The notes: generated by a model not told the origin, from the letters alone. A DNA stretch of 64,000 nt from UBA9732 sp963599445 (GCA_963599445.1 CAVBWZ010000010.1:1-64000); one strand, 5' to 3'. Counted from the first letter of the stretch, positions 16,848-26,795 are shown. Made by a program: numbers and translations.

Positions 16848-18503
16848 TTAGTTCTTCTCAAGTGCCAATGTCATGGTCGTCTGGTCGCAGACCTCGCTTG
16901 GTCCAAAGTACTGGATGGCACCTGGGAAAGTGAAGCAGGTGTCCAAAGCCCATGTCTCGCGGTTGGCCTCAAAGTACTTGAAAGGCTTGCCATCGAGCTC
17001 CACGAGGGCCTTTTTGATGACGGGCTTCTTCTCACCATGGCGCTGCTCCATGTTCATCATCATGGTGATTGGAATTCCGCCTGCCTGCCACTGGTCGGCT
17101 GGCTTTTCAAGGTTCGTCACGCTTGAGAGATAGCCTGTGAGGTTTGCGTTCACGAGGAAGAATGCATTGTAGCCAAGGCTGTAGCAGTAGTCCGCATCGA
17201 AGTTGGAAGGGAAGGCACATCGTCCTTCGTATCCAAAGAAATGGTTCTGTGAATTGAACTTACCAGAGTACTTGCCTTCCTTCTTCATCTGGGCAAGACG
17301 TGCTCCAACGGTCTGGATGAGAAGCTTCTCCGTCTCTATCTTGCTGACCTGGACGTTTCCGTGTGGGTCTCTGTCTGCAAGAAGCTGGGCCTTGATTTCA
17401 ACTGGGAGGCTGTCGAAAACGCTCTTTGAGGAAGCTGAAAGCCTCTGCTCAACGAACGAAATCTTGTCAGCAGCCGTATCAAGTGCGTTGAACTGGGCTT
17501 CAGTCTTTGCAAGGAGGTCGTTTATCTCAGCAATGAGAACTTTGAGGGAAGGGATGAACTCGATAAGTCCTTCAGGTACAAGGCATACTCCAAAGTTGAG
17601 TCCTTTCTCCGCACGCTTTGCAACGATGTCTGCAATATAGTTGGTTATGTCCTCAACGGACTGGTTCTTGGCCTCGACTTCTTCTCCTACGAGACATATG
17701 TTGGGCTGGGTCTGCATGGCGCATTCAAGGGCGATGTGGCTTGCGCTTCTTCCCATGAGCCTTATGAAATGCCAGTACTTGCGGGCCGAATTCGCATCAC
17801 GCTCTATGTTTCCAATGAGCTCCGAGTATGTCTTCGTTGCTGTGTCGAAACCAAACGATGTCTCAATGCTTTCGTTCTTGAGGTCGCCGTCGATTGTTTT
17901 TGGGCATCCTACGACGCATACAGGTTCGTTGTTCGCCCTGAAGTACTCGGCAAGGACTGCTGCGTTCGTGTTGGAGTCATCGCCTCCAATGATTACGATT
18001 GCGTTGATGGAATGCTCACGGCATACCTTCGTGCACACTGCGAACTGCTCCTTTGTCTCGAGCTTGGTTCTTCCGGAGCCTATGATGTCGAACCCACCTG
18101 TGTTCCTGTACTGGTCTATGAGTTCGTCCGTCATGACCATGTACTTGTCTTCAAGGATTCCACTTGGACCTCCAAGAAAACCATAGAGCTGGTTCTCAGG
18201 ATTGGCTTTCTTGAGGGCGTCGTAGAGACCGCATATGACGTTGTGTCCTCCAGGAGCCTGTCCGCCGGAGAGGATGACTCCAACGTTGACCTTCTTTGAA
18301 ACGTCCTTGTTGACGCCTTTTCCAAAGCTTACCTTTGGAAGTCCGTATGTGTTTGGAAACAGAGCCTTGAGGGCTTCCTGGTCGCTTGCCGCGTTGGTTG
18401 GCTGTCCATAGGTTGGGACTATTGCACCAATTTCACCTCTGAGGACTGTTGGAAGCTTTGGGCTGTACTCGTATCTTGCCTTCTGCAATGCGGAGATTTT
18501 CAT
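16848..18503 (-). CDS. pfp: pyrophosphate-dependent 6-phosphofructokinase
   Basis: This is a long-form (551 aa) phosphofructokinase. GGQAPGGH (80-87) binds the phosphoryl donor. GGDDSNTNA carries Asp where ATP enzymes have Gly, and PKTIDGDL replaces the PGTIDND of ATP enzymes. Both changes mark pyrophosphate as the donor. It makes the glycolytic step reversible and spares ATP, as in other spirochaetes and anaerobes. GGAGG eight bases upstream selects MKISALQKARYEY over a start 21 codons earlier. Confidence 0.93.
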   Translation of the reverse strand: MKISALQKARYEYSPKLPTVLRGEIGAIVPTYGQPTNAASDQEALKALFPNTYGLPKVSFGKGVNKDVSKKVNVGVILSGGQAPGGHNVICGLYDALKKANPENQLYGFLGGPSGILEDKYMVMTDELIDQYRNTGGFDIIGSGRTKLETKEQFAVCTKVCREHSINAIVIIGGDDSNTNAAVLAEYFRANNEPVCVVGCPKTIDGDLKNESIETSFGFDTATKTYSELIGNIERDANSARKYWHFIRLMGRSASHIALECAMQTQPNICLVGEEVEAKNQSVEDITNYIADIVAKRAEKGLNFGVCLVPEGLIEFIPSLKVLIAEINDLLAKTEAQFNALDTAADKISFVEQRLSASSKSVFDSLPVEIKAQLLADRDPHGNVQVSKIETEKLLIQTVGARLAQMKKEGKYSGKFNSQNHFFGYEGRCAFPSNFDADYCYSLGYNAFFLVNANLTGYLSSVTNLEKPADQWQAGGIPITMMMNMEQRHGEKKPVIKKALVELDGKPFKYFEANRETWALDTCFTFPGAIQYFGPSEVCDQTTMTLALEKN

Positions 18504-18641
18504 TTGTTTTCCTCCATAGTGTTTCAATAGTGTTTCGATTGACATCCTTATTTTACTTTTTTGCACTCACATTGTGCAATATCCAAGCAAAGACATGACT
18601 ATATCTTCAAACCCATAGCCGTTTTGCTTTATAGTGATTGC

Positions 18642-19226
18642 ATGTGCAATGTTATGTCTAACGGTATGGAATCCTGCGGTATGGAAATATGGATAGATGC
18701 GGACTCCGTCCCAAAGAATCTAAGGGACATCATACTCAGGGCAGCGGTGAGGACCAGCCTGCCTACGTTCTTCGTTGCAGATCGAACGCTCTCGGATGTA
18801 GAGCTCTTCATTCAGGAGGACACATTCAGGCTCAGGCAGGCATTGCGTGGGGCAGGGGAGACTGACAAAGCGGTCATCAAGGCCTGTAAGTCCAGAATCC
18901 GCATGGTAGTGGTCGAAAACGGCGCAGACAGCGCAGACAACTACATTGTGGAGAACTCCAAATCCAATTCCCTTTGCATAACACATGACATTCCACTTGC
19001 ATCGCGTATGCTGGAGAAGGGTGCTCGTGCAATAGACGACAGAGGTGAGAGCTACACTGTCCAAACGATAAACGCACGTCTTGGAGACCGTCTTGTCAAC
19101 CAAAAGCTACGTGAAATGGGGGTATTCGCCCAGCAGCAAAGCAAAATGAAAGGATCCGATACCAAGGCCTTTGCAGACAACCTGGACCGGACCCTCACGA
19201 CAATGCTCAAAGAGCAGGGCTGCTAG
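18642..19226 (+). CDS. YaiI/YqxD family (DUF188) protein
   Basis: This NYN-like nuclease-fold protein of unknown function starts its conserved domain at MEIWIDADSVPKN and continues through VADRTLSD and ITHDIPLASRMLEKGA, the family's typical Asp-rich blocks. No candidate start has a Shine-Dalgarno site. I chose 18642 because TATAGT (18630-18635) ends six bases before it, the leaderless geometry seen for secA; 18666 and 18681 are alternatives that only shorten a poorly conserved leader. Confidence 0.8.
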   Translation: MCNVMSNGMESCGMEIWIDADSVPKNLRDIILRAAVRTSLPTFFVADRTLSDVELFIQEDTFRLRQALRGAGETDKAVIKACKSRIRMVVVENGADSADNYIVENSKSNSLCITHDIPLASRMLEKGARAIDDRGESYTVQTINARLGDRLVNQKLREMGVFAQQQSKMKGSDTKAFADNLDRTLTTMLKEQGC

Positions 19227-19252
19227 GCTGCTAGAAGCGTTTCCTGAGTTTG

Positions 19253-20077
19253 TTAGAACGCCCTTACAATCGCCCTTATGAGCGCCGAGAACTGGCCTTT
19301 CACTCTAAGACCGGTTTCAAGGACCTCTTCGTGGTTCAAAGGCTGGTCAAGTATGCCGGCGGCCATGTTGGTCATGCAGCTGATTCCAAACGTCTTCATG
19401 CCGCAGTGGGCTGCGGCTATGGCCTCAGGCACAGTCGACATTCCAACGGCATCGGCTCCTAGGATGCGGGCGGCTCTGACCTCGGCCGGTGTCTCGAACG
19501 ACGGGCCTGCGAAGAACATGTAGACGCCTTCCTTGACTGGAATTCCAAGCTTTGCAGCCTCTTCCTTGGCAATGGCCCTTAGCTTTGGATCGTATGCCTT
19601 CGACATGTCAAAGAACCTAAGGCCAAGCGAGTCTTCGTTGTGCCCACGCATTGGATTCTCCGCAATGAGGCGTATGTGGTCGCCTATGATCATGAGGTTG
19701 CCAGGCTCCCATTCCTTGTTCACGCAACCTGCTGCGTTGGTGAGCACGAGCGTCTCTATGCCAAGCATGTGCATGACCTGCACGGGGAACACCACCTGAT
19801 CCATGCCATAGCCTTCGTAATAGTGGAAACGTCCCTGCATGCAAAGCACGTTGCGTCCTTCAAGTTCACCAATCACGAGCCTTCCAGCATGTCCTGGAAC
19901 CGTGGACACCGGGAAATTCGGAATGTCCTTGTAATCGATTTTGATTGGATCCTTTATCTCGTCCGCCATGTCACCAAGCCCGGAACCCAGCACCAGACCC
20001 ATCTCAATCTTCATCCCGCCCGTGCGCTTTGCTATGTACTTGCTGGCCTCATCCAGCTTCTTCATCAAATCCTGCAT
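19253..20077 (-). CDS. punA: purine nucleoside phosphorylase
   Basis: This 274 aa enzyme is of the trimeric PNP/MTAP family and cleaves inosine and guanosine with phosphate. Phosphate-binding GSGLG near 32, GRFHYYEG near 78, NAAGCV near 115 and the base-binding SFETPAEVR..GADAVGMSTVPE block are all present. AAGGAG lies six bases before the ATG. Together with the nucleoside-type lipoprotein at 62535 it suggests purine salvage. Confidence 0.93.
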   Translation of the reverse strand: MQDLMKKLDEASKYIAKRTGGMKIEMGLVLGSGLGDMADEIKDPIKIDYKDIPNFPVSTVPGHAGRLVIGELEGRNVLCMQGRFHYYEGYGMDQVVFPVQVMHMLGIETLVLTNAAGCVNKEWEPGNLMIIGDHIRLIAENPMRGHNEDSLGLRFFDMSKAYDPKLRAIAKEEAAKLGIPVKEGVYMFFAGPSFETPAEVRAARILGADAVGMSTVPEAIAAAHCGMKTFGISCMTNMAAGILDQPLNHEEVLETGLRVKGQFSALIRAIVRAF

Positions 20078-20223
20078 GAAATCTCCTTTTCGACGACTTT
20101 GGGACACATCCACGGAATACTATCCTTTTAGACCGATGTCCCTGTGTCTTCAATCATGGAGATCATTCTACCATGTTGCGTGCGCACTTGAAAGGATTTT
20201 TTACGTGCGCCGTAGTGCGCCGG

Positions 20224-20267
20224 CAAAAAGCAAAAGGTTGGGGCCGCCGCATGCTAGCGACGACCCC
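20224..20267 (-). terminator. ferritin terminator candidate
   Basis: On the minus strand GGGGTCGTCGC and GCGGCGGCCCC form an imperfect stem, followed by CTTTTGCTTTTTG. It is about 85 bases past the ferritin stop. Confidence 0.5.
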
Positions 20268-20350
20268 ATGGTGGTGAAAGGTTTGGATAGAAAAAGTTTG
20301 GAAAAGATGTATCTAAAGCCCTACCGGGCAGTGATGCCTTTAAAGATCAT

Positions 20351-20863
20351 TCAGAGAAGCTGTAGGGAAGGGGCGGAGTACGCACGTCCTTTGAGTTCGT
20401 TGTTCAGGAGGTACAGCGCCTTTGAATCAGCTCCGTAGAGCTTCATCTTGGTGATCATGTCATTGGCGTTCTTCTCCTCTTCGCCCTGTTCCTTGACGAA
20501 CCAATCCAGAACCTGCATCGTCCTATAGTCCTTTGCCTCTACAGCGGCTGCATAGATGCGGTCGATCGATGCTGTGACCTGCATTTCGTGTTCAAGGGCC
20601 TTCTTGAGCGGTTCCATTCGGTCTGTTGGAGCCCAATCCGGTTTCTCTATTGGTTTGAGCTCTATCTTCCTGCCGTTGTTCTCAAGGTACTGGACGAACA
20701 ACATGGCATGGTCGCGCTCCTCCTGAGCCTGGACTCTATACCAGTTTGCAAAACCGTCGAGCCCTTCGTATGCGAAGTAGTTGGCGAAATCAAGGTACAA
20801 GTAAGCAGAATAGAACTCCATGTTGATTTGGTCGTTCAAGAGTCTGTAGACGTTTTCGTTCAT
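20351..20863 (-). CDS. ftnA: ferritin
   Basis: This 170 aa iron-storage protein of the bacterial non-haem ferritin type carries the ferroxidase residues in NMEFYSAYLYLDFA, the EERDHAM helix, EHEMQVT and the QGEEEKNA helix. GGAGG lies one base before an upstream ATG and seven bases before this one, so MNENVYRLL is the better start. It stores Fe(III) and limits oxidative damage. About 270 bases upstream to the divergent fic gene contain no other gene that I can support. Confidence 0.93.
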   Translation of the reverse strand: MNENVYRLLNDQINMEFYSAYLYLDFANYFAYEGLDGFANWYRVQAQEERDHAMLFVQYLENNGRKIELKPIEKPDWAPTDRMEPLKKALEHEMQVTASIDRIYAAAVEAKDYRTMQVLDWFVKEQGEEEKNANDMITKMKLYGADSKALYLLNNELKGRAYSAPSLQLL

Positions 20864-21100
20864 TTTCATGCCTCCAATTGTCGTGGCATTGGCCAATGTA
20901 TCCGGATTCGTAGTAGTCCAATCCGCCGTCCAAAGCCCCGGGCTTGGATCTGCATTGACCAACGTCACACTTCATGGATAAGCATGTTTCCTTCCGCAGA
21001 CAAGGATTCCAACTCATTTCAAGCTAGGCTTAGCCGTTTCTTTGCTTTGCATGTTCATTTGGATATCGGCATAAACATTGACATTGACGTATGTAAATGA

Positions 21101-21129
21101 TTGATTATTTGCCGATAAACTGTTATCGT
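21101..21129 (+). promoter_or_regulatory. fic promoter with overlapping palindrome
   Basis: TTGATT (21101-21106), 17 bases, TATCGT (21124-21129), then six bases to ATG. The inverted repeat CGATAA..TTATCG (21113-21118/21123-21128) lies across the spacer and -10, a good position for a repressor. Confidence 0.5.
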
Positions 21130-21135
21130 TTTTCC

Positions 21136-22038
21136 ATGGGAAAAAACGAACAATATCTTACAGTATCTGAAATAGCAGCGAAATGGAGAGTGTCTGAACG
21201 CAGTGTAAGAAACTATTGTGCAAATGACCGTGTGGAAGGTGCGTTTCTTGCCGGTAAGACATGGTTCATCCCAAATGATGCAGAAAAGCCTGAACGTTCC
21301 AATGCTCAGGAAAAGGAGCCTGGTTCCTTGCTTGATATATTGAGAAACGAGAAATCCAAAGGCTATAGAGGCGGCATATACCATAGGACGCAGATTGAAT
21401 TCGCATACAACTCCAACCATATCGAAGGCAGTCGTCTGACACCGGAGCAGACACGGTATATCTTCGAGACCAATACTATCGGTCTGAACGAGGGTGTCGT
21501 CAATGTAGACGATATCGTGGAGACGGCCAACCATTTCAGGTGTGTGGATATCGTGGTTGAAAACGCCAGGACTTCTTTGACCGAGGGGTTTCTGAAGAGA
21601 CTTCATGGCGTGCTGAAGGGAGGCACGAGCGATTCACGGTTGAAGTGGTTCGCCGTTGGGGATTATAAGCGTCTGCCAAATGAGGTGGGAGGCAGGGATA
21701 CCTCTCTTCCTGAGGAGGTTCCAAGTCTGATGAAGACCCTCGTGCTCGAATATGAAGCCAAGGTTTCCAAGTCGTTCGAAGACATCCTCGACTTCCATGT
21801 CAGGTTCGAAAGAATCCACCCTTTTCAGGATGGAAACGGGCGCGTAGGACGACTTGTCATGTTCAAGGAATGCCTTAGAAACAGCATTGTCCCATTCATC
21901 ATCGAGGATTCGCTCAAGTCGTTCTATTACAGAGGATTGAATGAATGGGGCAGAGTGAACGAATTCCTTGTAGAAACCTGCCTTACGGAACAGGATCGCT
22001 ACAAGGAATGGCTTGACTATTTCAGAATTGGGTACTAG
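21136..22038 (+). CDS. Fic family AMP-transferase with N-terminal helix-turn-helix
   Basis: This 300 aa protein has a MerR/excisionase-like helix-turn-helix in the first 50 residues (TVSEIAAKWRVSERSVRNYC), an inhibitory motif SNHIEG (93-98) and the Fic catalytic motif HPFQDGNGR with H228. The (S/T)xxxE(G/N) motif before the core puts it in the self-inhibited N-terminal class. Fic enzymes usually transfer AMP to Tyr, Ser or Thr of a target protein. The start at 21136 is preferred to 21097 because the promoter and palindrome cover the earlier start. The DNA-binding domain could bind the palindrome at its own promoter. Confidence 0.88.
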   Translation: MGKNEQYLTVSEIAAKWRVSERSVRNYCANDRVEGAFLAGKTWFIPNDAEKPERSNAQEKEPGSLLDILRNEKSKGYRGGIYHRTQIEFAYNSNHIEGSRLTPEQTRYIFETNTIGLNEGVVNVDDIVETANHFRCVDIVVENARTSLTEGFLKRLHGVLKGGTSDSRLKWFAVGDYKRLPNEVGGRDTSLPEEVPSLMKTLVLEYEAKVSKSFEDILDFHVRFERIHPFQDGNGRVGRLVMFKECLRNSIVPFIIEDSLKSFYYRGLNEWGRVNEFLVETCLTEQDRYKEWLDYFRIGY

Positions 22039-22067
22039 TTCTTTGTCTTGATGTATTTGGAGGAGTA

Positions 22068-22601
22068 ATGGAGAAAGGTCTTGTTCAGCTATTCATTGGA
22101 GATGGGAAGGGAAAGACCTCCCTTGCTGTAGGAAGTGCAATACGTGCAGTTGGAAGCGGATTCAAGGTCCTGTTCTTCCAGTTCCTGAAAAATGGAGACA
22201 GCGGAGAGGTATCCGTTCTGAAAGGCATTCCAGGAATCGATTTCATGGACAATCCAATCTCAAACACCTTCGTTTTCTCTGGTGACACGGAAAAGGCCAA
22301 TGCCTATAGGGATATGTATTCTCCCATAATTGATGAAATCGTGCAAAAAGCCACTGACGGCAGCTATGACATGGTCGTTCTGGATGAGGCTGTAGATGCC
22401 TACAATCTTGGTGTATTCCCAAGCCTTCCAGAACTCATGAAGAACAAGAACGAAGGAACCGAGCTCATCCTGACCGGCCATGAATACAAAGGCATCCCAA
22501 TAGACTCTCTGCGTGATGCCGCCGACTACATTACATACCTCAAAAAAGAGAAGCACCCCTTCGACAACGGCGTCTACGCCAGAAAGGGGATTGAGTTCTA
22601 G
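22068..22601 (+). CDS. cobO: corrinoid adenosyltransferase (CobA/BtuR type)
   Basis: This 177 aa P-loop enzyme (GDGKGKTS, 11-18) is of the CobA/CobO/BtuR family and adenosylates cob(I)alamin to coenzyme B12. VVLDEAVDAYNLG near residue 105 and LTGHE are family motifs. GGAGGAG precedes the start. It links functionally to the riboswitch-controlled B12 uptake operon at 55326-57983, although it is not near it. Confidence 0.9.
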   Translation: MEKGLVQLFIGDGKGKTSLAVGSAIRAVGSGFKVLFFQFLKNGDSGEVSVLKGIPGIDFMDNPISNTFVFSGDTEKANAYRDMYSPIIDEIVQKATDGSYDMVVLDEAVDAYNLGVFPSLPELMKNKNEGTELILTGHEYKGIPIDSLRDAADYITYLKKEKHPFDNGVYARKGIEF

Positions 22602-22665
22602 TTTGTTTGGCTGAATGTTTTCTTCTTTCTTCTGTTTTTCGGCTTTTATGAAGAAAAGTTCGATA

Positions 22666-22700
22666 GAATTGGCGGAGTGGGGCAACCTCTCCGCCAATTC
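22666..22700 (-). terminator. terminator of the second Rpn gene
   Basis: GAATTGGCGGAG (22666-22677) and CTCCGCCAATTC (22689-22700) pair perfectly over 12 bases. On the minus strand a T-containing stretch follows. The first Rpn copy has a shorter version at 1496-1522. Confidence 0.65.
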
Positions 22701-22708
22701 TGCATTCG

Positions 22709-23575
22709 TTACTGAATTCTGTTTACTTCCTCAACGCTCAGGTTCGCAGCCTTGGCTATGACTTCGGCAGGAACACCTTGTTCCTTGAGGCTCTTTGCCA
22801 TGCGGTTTGTGGCATTGGCTTCCCCGGCAGCTTCGCCAGCTTCCCTGCCTTCCTTGTATTTCTCGATGAGGTTCAGTTCGTATTTCATATAGCCCTGCCT
22901 CCAGTCCTCGTCCCCGTTTATGTCCAGCACGCATTCGTCCAGCCTCTCGACGAACTCGTTGCCGCTGTCCTTGCCCGTACCTATGGATTCGATCCCTCCG
23001 TTGAGGTATCCGAAGAACGCATCCAGATTCGTGCTCAGGTCTCCAACGGAGCCCTTGGTGTTCAGGAACATGATACAGCGGCCGTCGCCAAGCGGCAAGC
23101 CCCCGTCCTCTTCGCAAATGGAGCGGAACGTATACTTCGTCAGACCCTTATGGAAAGGGTCGAACATGCATATGAATATCACATAGCTGTCCTTGAGCTC
23201 TTCGTACTCGAGCCCCTTGTCAAGCATGTTCGCATCCATCATGGACGAGTACATCCTCGTTCGTTTGGGGAGATTCCCCTTGTCCGCCTTCTGTATCTCT
23301 ATGTCGTATACGGTGTCTCCGTCCTCGAAGTAGACGTCAAGGCGAATGCTCTTGTTGCCAGGATTGAACGCGATGTACTTCTGGGCCTCCGGGGAGAGGC
23401 CGTCCTCGTAGACTATGTCCCTTATGCGTCTGCCTTCGAATATGGTCTCAAGCAGACCTATGCACAGGTCCTTGCGTCTCATGACCTCTGCGAACATGGC
23501 GTCGTTCTCAAGCGGGATGTCCCTTCTGTTCGTCCTTCCGAAAACCCTCTGTGAACCGTTGTGTTTCTTGACCAT
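22709..23575 (-). CDS. Rpn-family PD-(D/E)XK nuclease/putative transposase, second copy
   Basis: This 288 aa protein is a close paralogue of the gene at 1535-2413. The predicted catalytic D80, E93 and Q95 are kept. Differences cluster around residues 15-17, 96-105 and in the C-terminal Gly/Ala/Glu-rich tail, which is four residues shorter. DNA for residues in the centre (22866-23199) is identical to the other copy. About 100 bases upstream of the start, including the GGAGG site, are also conserved. Repeated, sequence-related copies in one window fit a mobile or recombining family. Confidence 0.88.
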   Translation of the reverse strand: MVKKHNGSQRVFGRTNRRDIPLENDAMFAEVMRRKDLCIGLLETIFEGRRIRDIVYEDGLSPEAQKYIAFNPGNKSIRLDVYFEDGDTVYDIEIQKADKGNLPKRTRMYSSMMDANMLDKGLEYEELKDSYVIFICMFDPFHKGLTKYTFRSICEEDGGLPLGDGRCIMFLNTKGSVGDLSTNLDAFFGYLNGGIESIGTGKDSGNEFVERLDECVLDINGDEDWRQGYMKYELNLIEKYKEGREAGEAAGEANATNRMAKSLKEQGVPAEVIAKAANLSVEEVNRIQ

Positions 23576-23801
23576 GGAAACACCTCCTGAAAAGTGATGT
23601 GAAAGCCTCTAGGAGCCCTTCATATTACTAGTTCCAAGAAACCTGCAATTTCCATTCACGGTTTTGGAAAGATTTTTTAACAACGTTAAACAACTCATTG
23701 TGTCATAAATAAATGTTTTTTTAATTTTTCTTCATAAACCTATACTTTATTGGTTAATAAGGAAACTCGGAGTACCGCCTTAGCCTTCTAATTTCGTTGG
23801 T

Positions 23802-24104
23802 CTAGACTAGGTATTTGTCCAAGTCCTTTTCTATATCGGCAAGAATTCTCTTCTTTAGTTTTGTGTAGTCCCTATTTGAGGGATTGGTTTGGCTTTCAGG
23901 AAAGATGAACAATTCAACGTAGTCAACACCCAATGCATCTGCTATTTTCTCTATTGAGGAAAGTTTTGGTACGTTTCTACCTATCTCAAGAAGTCCTATA
24001 TAACTGACGGAGGTGTTGCAAAGCTCCGCAAGCTTTTCCTGTGTCATTTCCCGTTCTTTCCTGATTCTGCGAATGTTTGCAACGACTATCTGTTCAAGAT
24101 TCAT
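23802..24104 (-). CDS. XRE-family helix-turn-helix regulator
   Basis: This 100 aa protein has an N-terminal Cro/CI-type DNA-binding domain (residues about 8-62: TQEKLAELCNTSVSYIGLLEIGRNVP) and a basic C-terminal tail. No Shine-Dalgarno site is evident. On the minus strand TATACT at 24128-24123 could be its -10. It lies head-to-head with a truncated surface-protein gene, so it is more likely an inserted cargo or phage-type regulator than its controller. Confidence 0.82.
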   Translation of the reverse strand: MNLEQIVVANIRRIRKEREMTQEKLAELCNTSVSYIGLLEIGRNVPKLSSIEKIADALGVDYVELFIFPESQTNPSNRDYTKLKKRILADIEKDLDKYLV

Positions 24105-24145
24105 AAGTTTCTTACTAAATCTAGTATAAAAACTCTCTTTTTATA

Positions 24146-25591
24146 TTGCATTTTATCACAGAATGGTTCGGAACATCACTTAAAGAAGATGATGGTATCC
24201 TTATCGAACAAGATATAACTCTTTATGCCCAATGGAGACCCTTGAATTCGTATTCCATTTCCTACAATGCTAATGGAGGCGAAGGTTTTATCGACACTGT
24301 ATACAGATATGAAGACGAATCATCTATCATCGCAAATGCTTCAAATCTGTCAAGGAAAGGTTATGTGTTCGTAGGTTGGAATACCGCCAATGATGGAAGT
24401 GGAACAGGCTATGAGCCAAGTGCTTCTTACAGTGAGAATTTGGACCTTATGCTTTATGCTCAATGGGATATTGTAAAGTATTCAATACAGTACGACCTTA
24501 ATGGTGGAACCATAATAGAAGGTTCCAACCCGATTGAGTATACAGTAGAGACAGATACCTTTACATTGTTAAACCCCGAAAAGGAAGGATTCAAATTCCT
24601 CGGTTGGGAAGATTTGGACATGCAGGACAAAACTTTTGAAGAAATGGTTTCGATTACCAAAGGTTCCGCTGGAAACCGGTCATTCAAAGCTCAATGGCAA
24701 CAATTGAAGAAATGCACTATTGTTTTCGATTCCAATGGAGCAGACTATGGTTTAGTACCAGCTTCGTTGTCGGTTTGGGAGGGTGAGCAATTCCGCGTTC
24801 CACTTTGCGATTCTTTGGCAAAGGATGATTATCTTTTTCAGGCCTGGAATGATAAGCAAGATGGAAGTGGTACTTTCTACTGGGAATTTCAACTATCAAG
24901 TGTTGATAAAGACGTTACATTGTATGCTGTCTGGTTGGAATCTCCTTTGATATACACCTATTTGGAAGAATCGAATTCTTATTCGGTGGAACTTAAGGGC
25001 GGTAGCTATTTCCAATTCGAGAATAATATCAACATTCCATCTGAATACAAAGGAAAACCCATTACACACATAAGTGACGGAGGTTTCTGTAACCGTGATA
25101 TCTATAATCGTATAACAATACCGTTAAGTGTAACACATATAGGAAATTATGCTTTCATTCACTCCGATAACTGGATTTGTGTGATAGAGATACCAGCAAG
25201 TGTTAAGAGTATAGGTTCTAACGCCTTTAGTTCTAGGCGTTATGTGCAAGAGATTGTCATACCTTCAAGTGTTACAACCATAGGAGACAGAGCTTTTAGC
25301 AACTGTACCAGTTTACGAAGAATTGAGTTGTCATCTTGTTTAACATCAATAGAGGATGAACTCTTTGCAGGATGTTATAGCCTAACAAGTATAGTAATAC
25401 CTTCCAGTGTGACTAGAATAGGAAAATCTGTTTTTGTAGAGTGTTCTAGTTTGAGCGATATTCGATACGATGGCTCAATGTCTGACTGGAAAACAAAAAT
25501 ATCTAAAGATTCCACGTGGAATTATCATTATGGAAATTGCATCATCCATTGTACGGACGGAGATGTTTTCGTCGAGAGTTGTGAGCCTTAG
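24146..25591 (+). pseudogene. 5'-truncated BspA/InlB-repeat surface protein
   Basis: The open frame (481 aa) begins in the middle of a Listeria-Bacteroides (InlB B) repeat, with only a TTG as possible start, no Shine-Dalgarno site, no signal peptide and an in-frame TAG at 24122. Two more such repeats (..LYAQW) and a degenerate one (..LYAVW) follow, then BspA-type leucine-rich repeats (IPSSVTTIGDRAFSNC and relatives). Intact relatives are secreted adhesin-like proteins. I infer that the 5' end was lost, perhaps when the XRE gene region was joined here. Confidence 0.7.
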
Positions 25592-25628
25592 GCTCAGAAA
25601 AATAATCAAAATTGAAAGGGGTAGAGAA

Positions 25629-26795
25629 ATGAAGAAATTAGGCATTATTGTTTCTATCGCTCTTGTTCTTCTTGTGGCATTGGTAGGCTGCAAGGATGAA
25701 CCAGCACACAACCATTCCTATGGAGAAGGAAAGGTTACGACACTTGCAACAAGTGAACATGAAGGTGTGATAACCTATACGTGTTCGTGTGGAGCTACGA
25801 AAACTGAGAAGATTCCTGCATTGGGACATGCTTTGGAGTCAAAAAACACAAAGACCAGTTACGAAGAGGCCTACAAAAAACTCGTACAAAAGTTGGGGTT
25901 CTTTTCGAATGAAAAAACAAGTCAGAAAGCTGAAACAGATGCTCAATACGCAATGTTCAAGGTTTTCGATGACGTTCTGAAATCAAATCTTTCTCTTAAG
26001 GATGGTTCCTTTAAGGCTGAAGGTTCGGCTGATGCAAATACAAAAACTTTAACAGCAAAGCTTACATTTGAGAACTATTTGTACAATAAAGAGAAAATTA
26101 GTGGTTCAATTGGAATTGAAGTCGATGTTTCCAAGATGGAAGAGAATAGTGAAACCAGTCCTGTTTCTTTTAAGTTCGACAATTTTGCATATGGTACCAA
26201 AAAAATCGAAAGTGAAGAGGATTTGTACAACTTGAATCCTTCTGACCTTTATGGATTCCTCTATGATTTGGGAGGTAAACTTCTCAAACAAGGTGTCTTA
26301 GTAGACGGTGAATTCTGTAGGATTGATGTAAGGTTTGATACCTTTGAGGCTAAAGAATTTAGCACTGCCATTTCTCCTTACTGGGTTCCTACAGAACTAG
26401 AAGGTGATGTATCATTTGAGTTGGTCTCTCCTGCACTGATTGATGGAGATTCTTATAAGGGTAAAGTATCTGCAAGTATTGATGTTGCTGTTTCCTATGA
26501 GGTGTTGTCTAAAGCAACTGGGGAAGAAGCCCATATCGTAATATCAACCATTGAAGGTAGTTTTAGTGCAGACTGTGACCTTGAAACAGCAGGAAACATA
26601 GGGGTTCATGAAATATGCTTTGGAATCAAGAACGAACAGATTGATAAGAAAGGATACAATGACTCACTAGATTTTTTGGATGGAACCTGGAAGCTCGCTA
26701 TGAGAATTGATGGAGACATGGTATCTATCCCAGAACTTTATGCAGAGCTCAAAAAGGACTTGGCAAATTCAGAGAATCCTGAACAGGGAGAATGA
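25629..26795 (+). CDS. putative lipoprotein, unknown function
   Basis: The 388 aa protein starts MKKLGIIVSIALVLLVALVGC: a lipoprotein signal with lipobox LVGC, cleaved before Cys21. Just after it comes a short Cys-containing segment (YTCSCGATKTEKIPALGH) that recurs in many gut-bacterial surface proteins. The remainder is beta-rich without a family that I recognise. AAAGGGGTAGAG precedes the ATG; the frame is open upstream to 25470 but inside the previous gene. The local DNA is AT-rich. Confidence 0.78.
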   Translation: MKKLGIIVSIALVLLVALVGCKDEPAHNHSYGEGKVTTLATSEHEGVITYTCSCGATKTEKIPALGHALESKNTKTSYEEAYKKLVQKLGFFSNEKTSQKAETDAQYAMFKVFDDVLKSNLSLKDGSFKAEGSADANTKTLTAKLTFENYLYNKEKISGSIGIEVDVSKMEENSETSPVSFKFDNFAYGTKKIESEEDLYNLNPSDLYGFLYDLGGKLLKQGVLVDGEFCRIDVRFDTFEAKEFSTAISPYWVPTELEGDVSFELVSPALIDGDSYKGKVSASIDVAVSYEVLSKATGEEAHIVISTIEGSFSADCDLETAGNIGVHEICFGIKNEQIDKKGYNDSLDFLDGTWKLAMRIDGDMVSIPELYAELKKDLANSENPEQGE

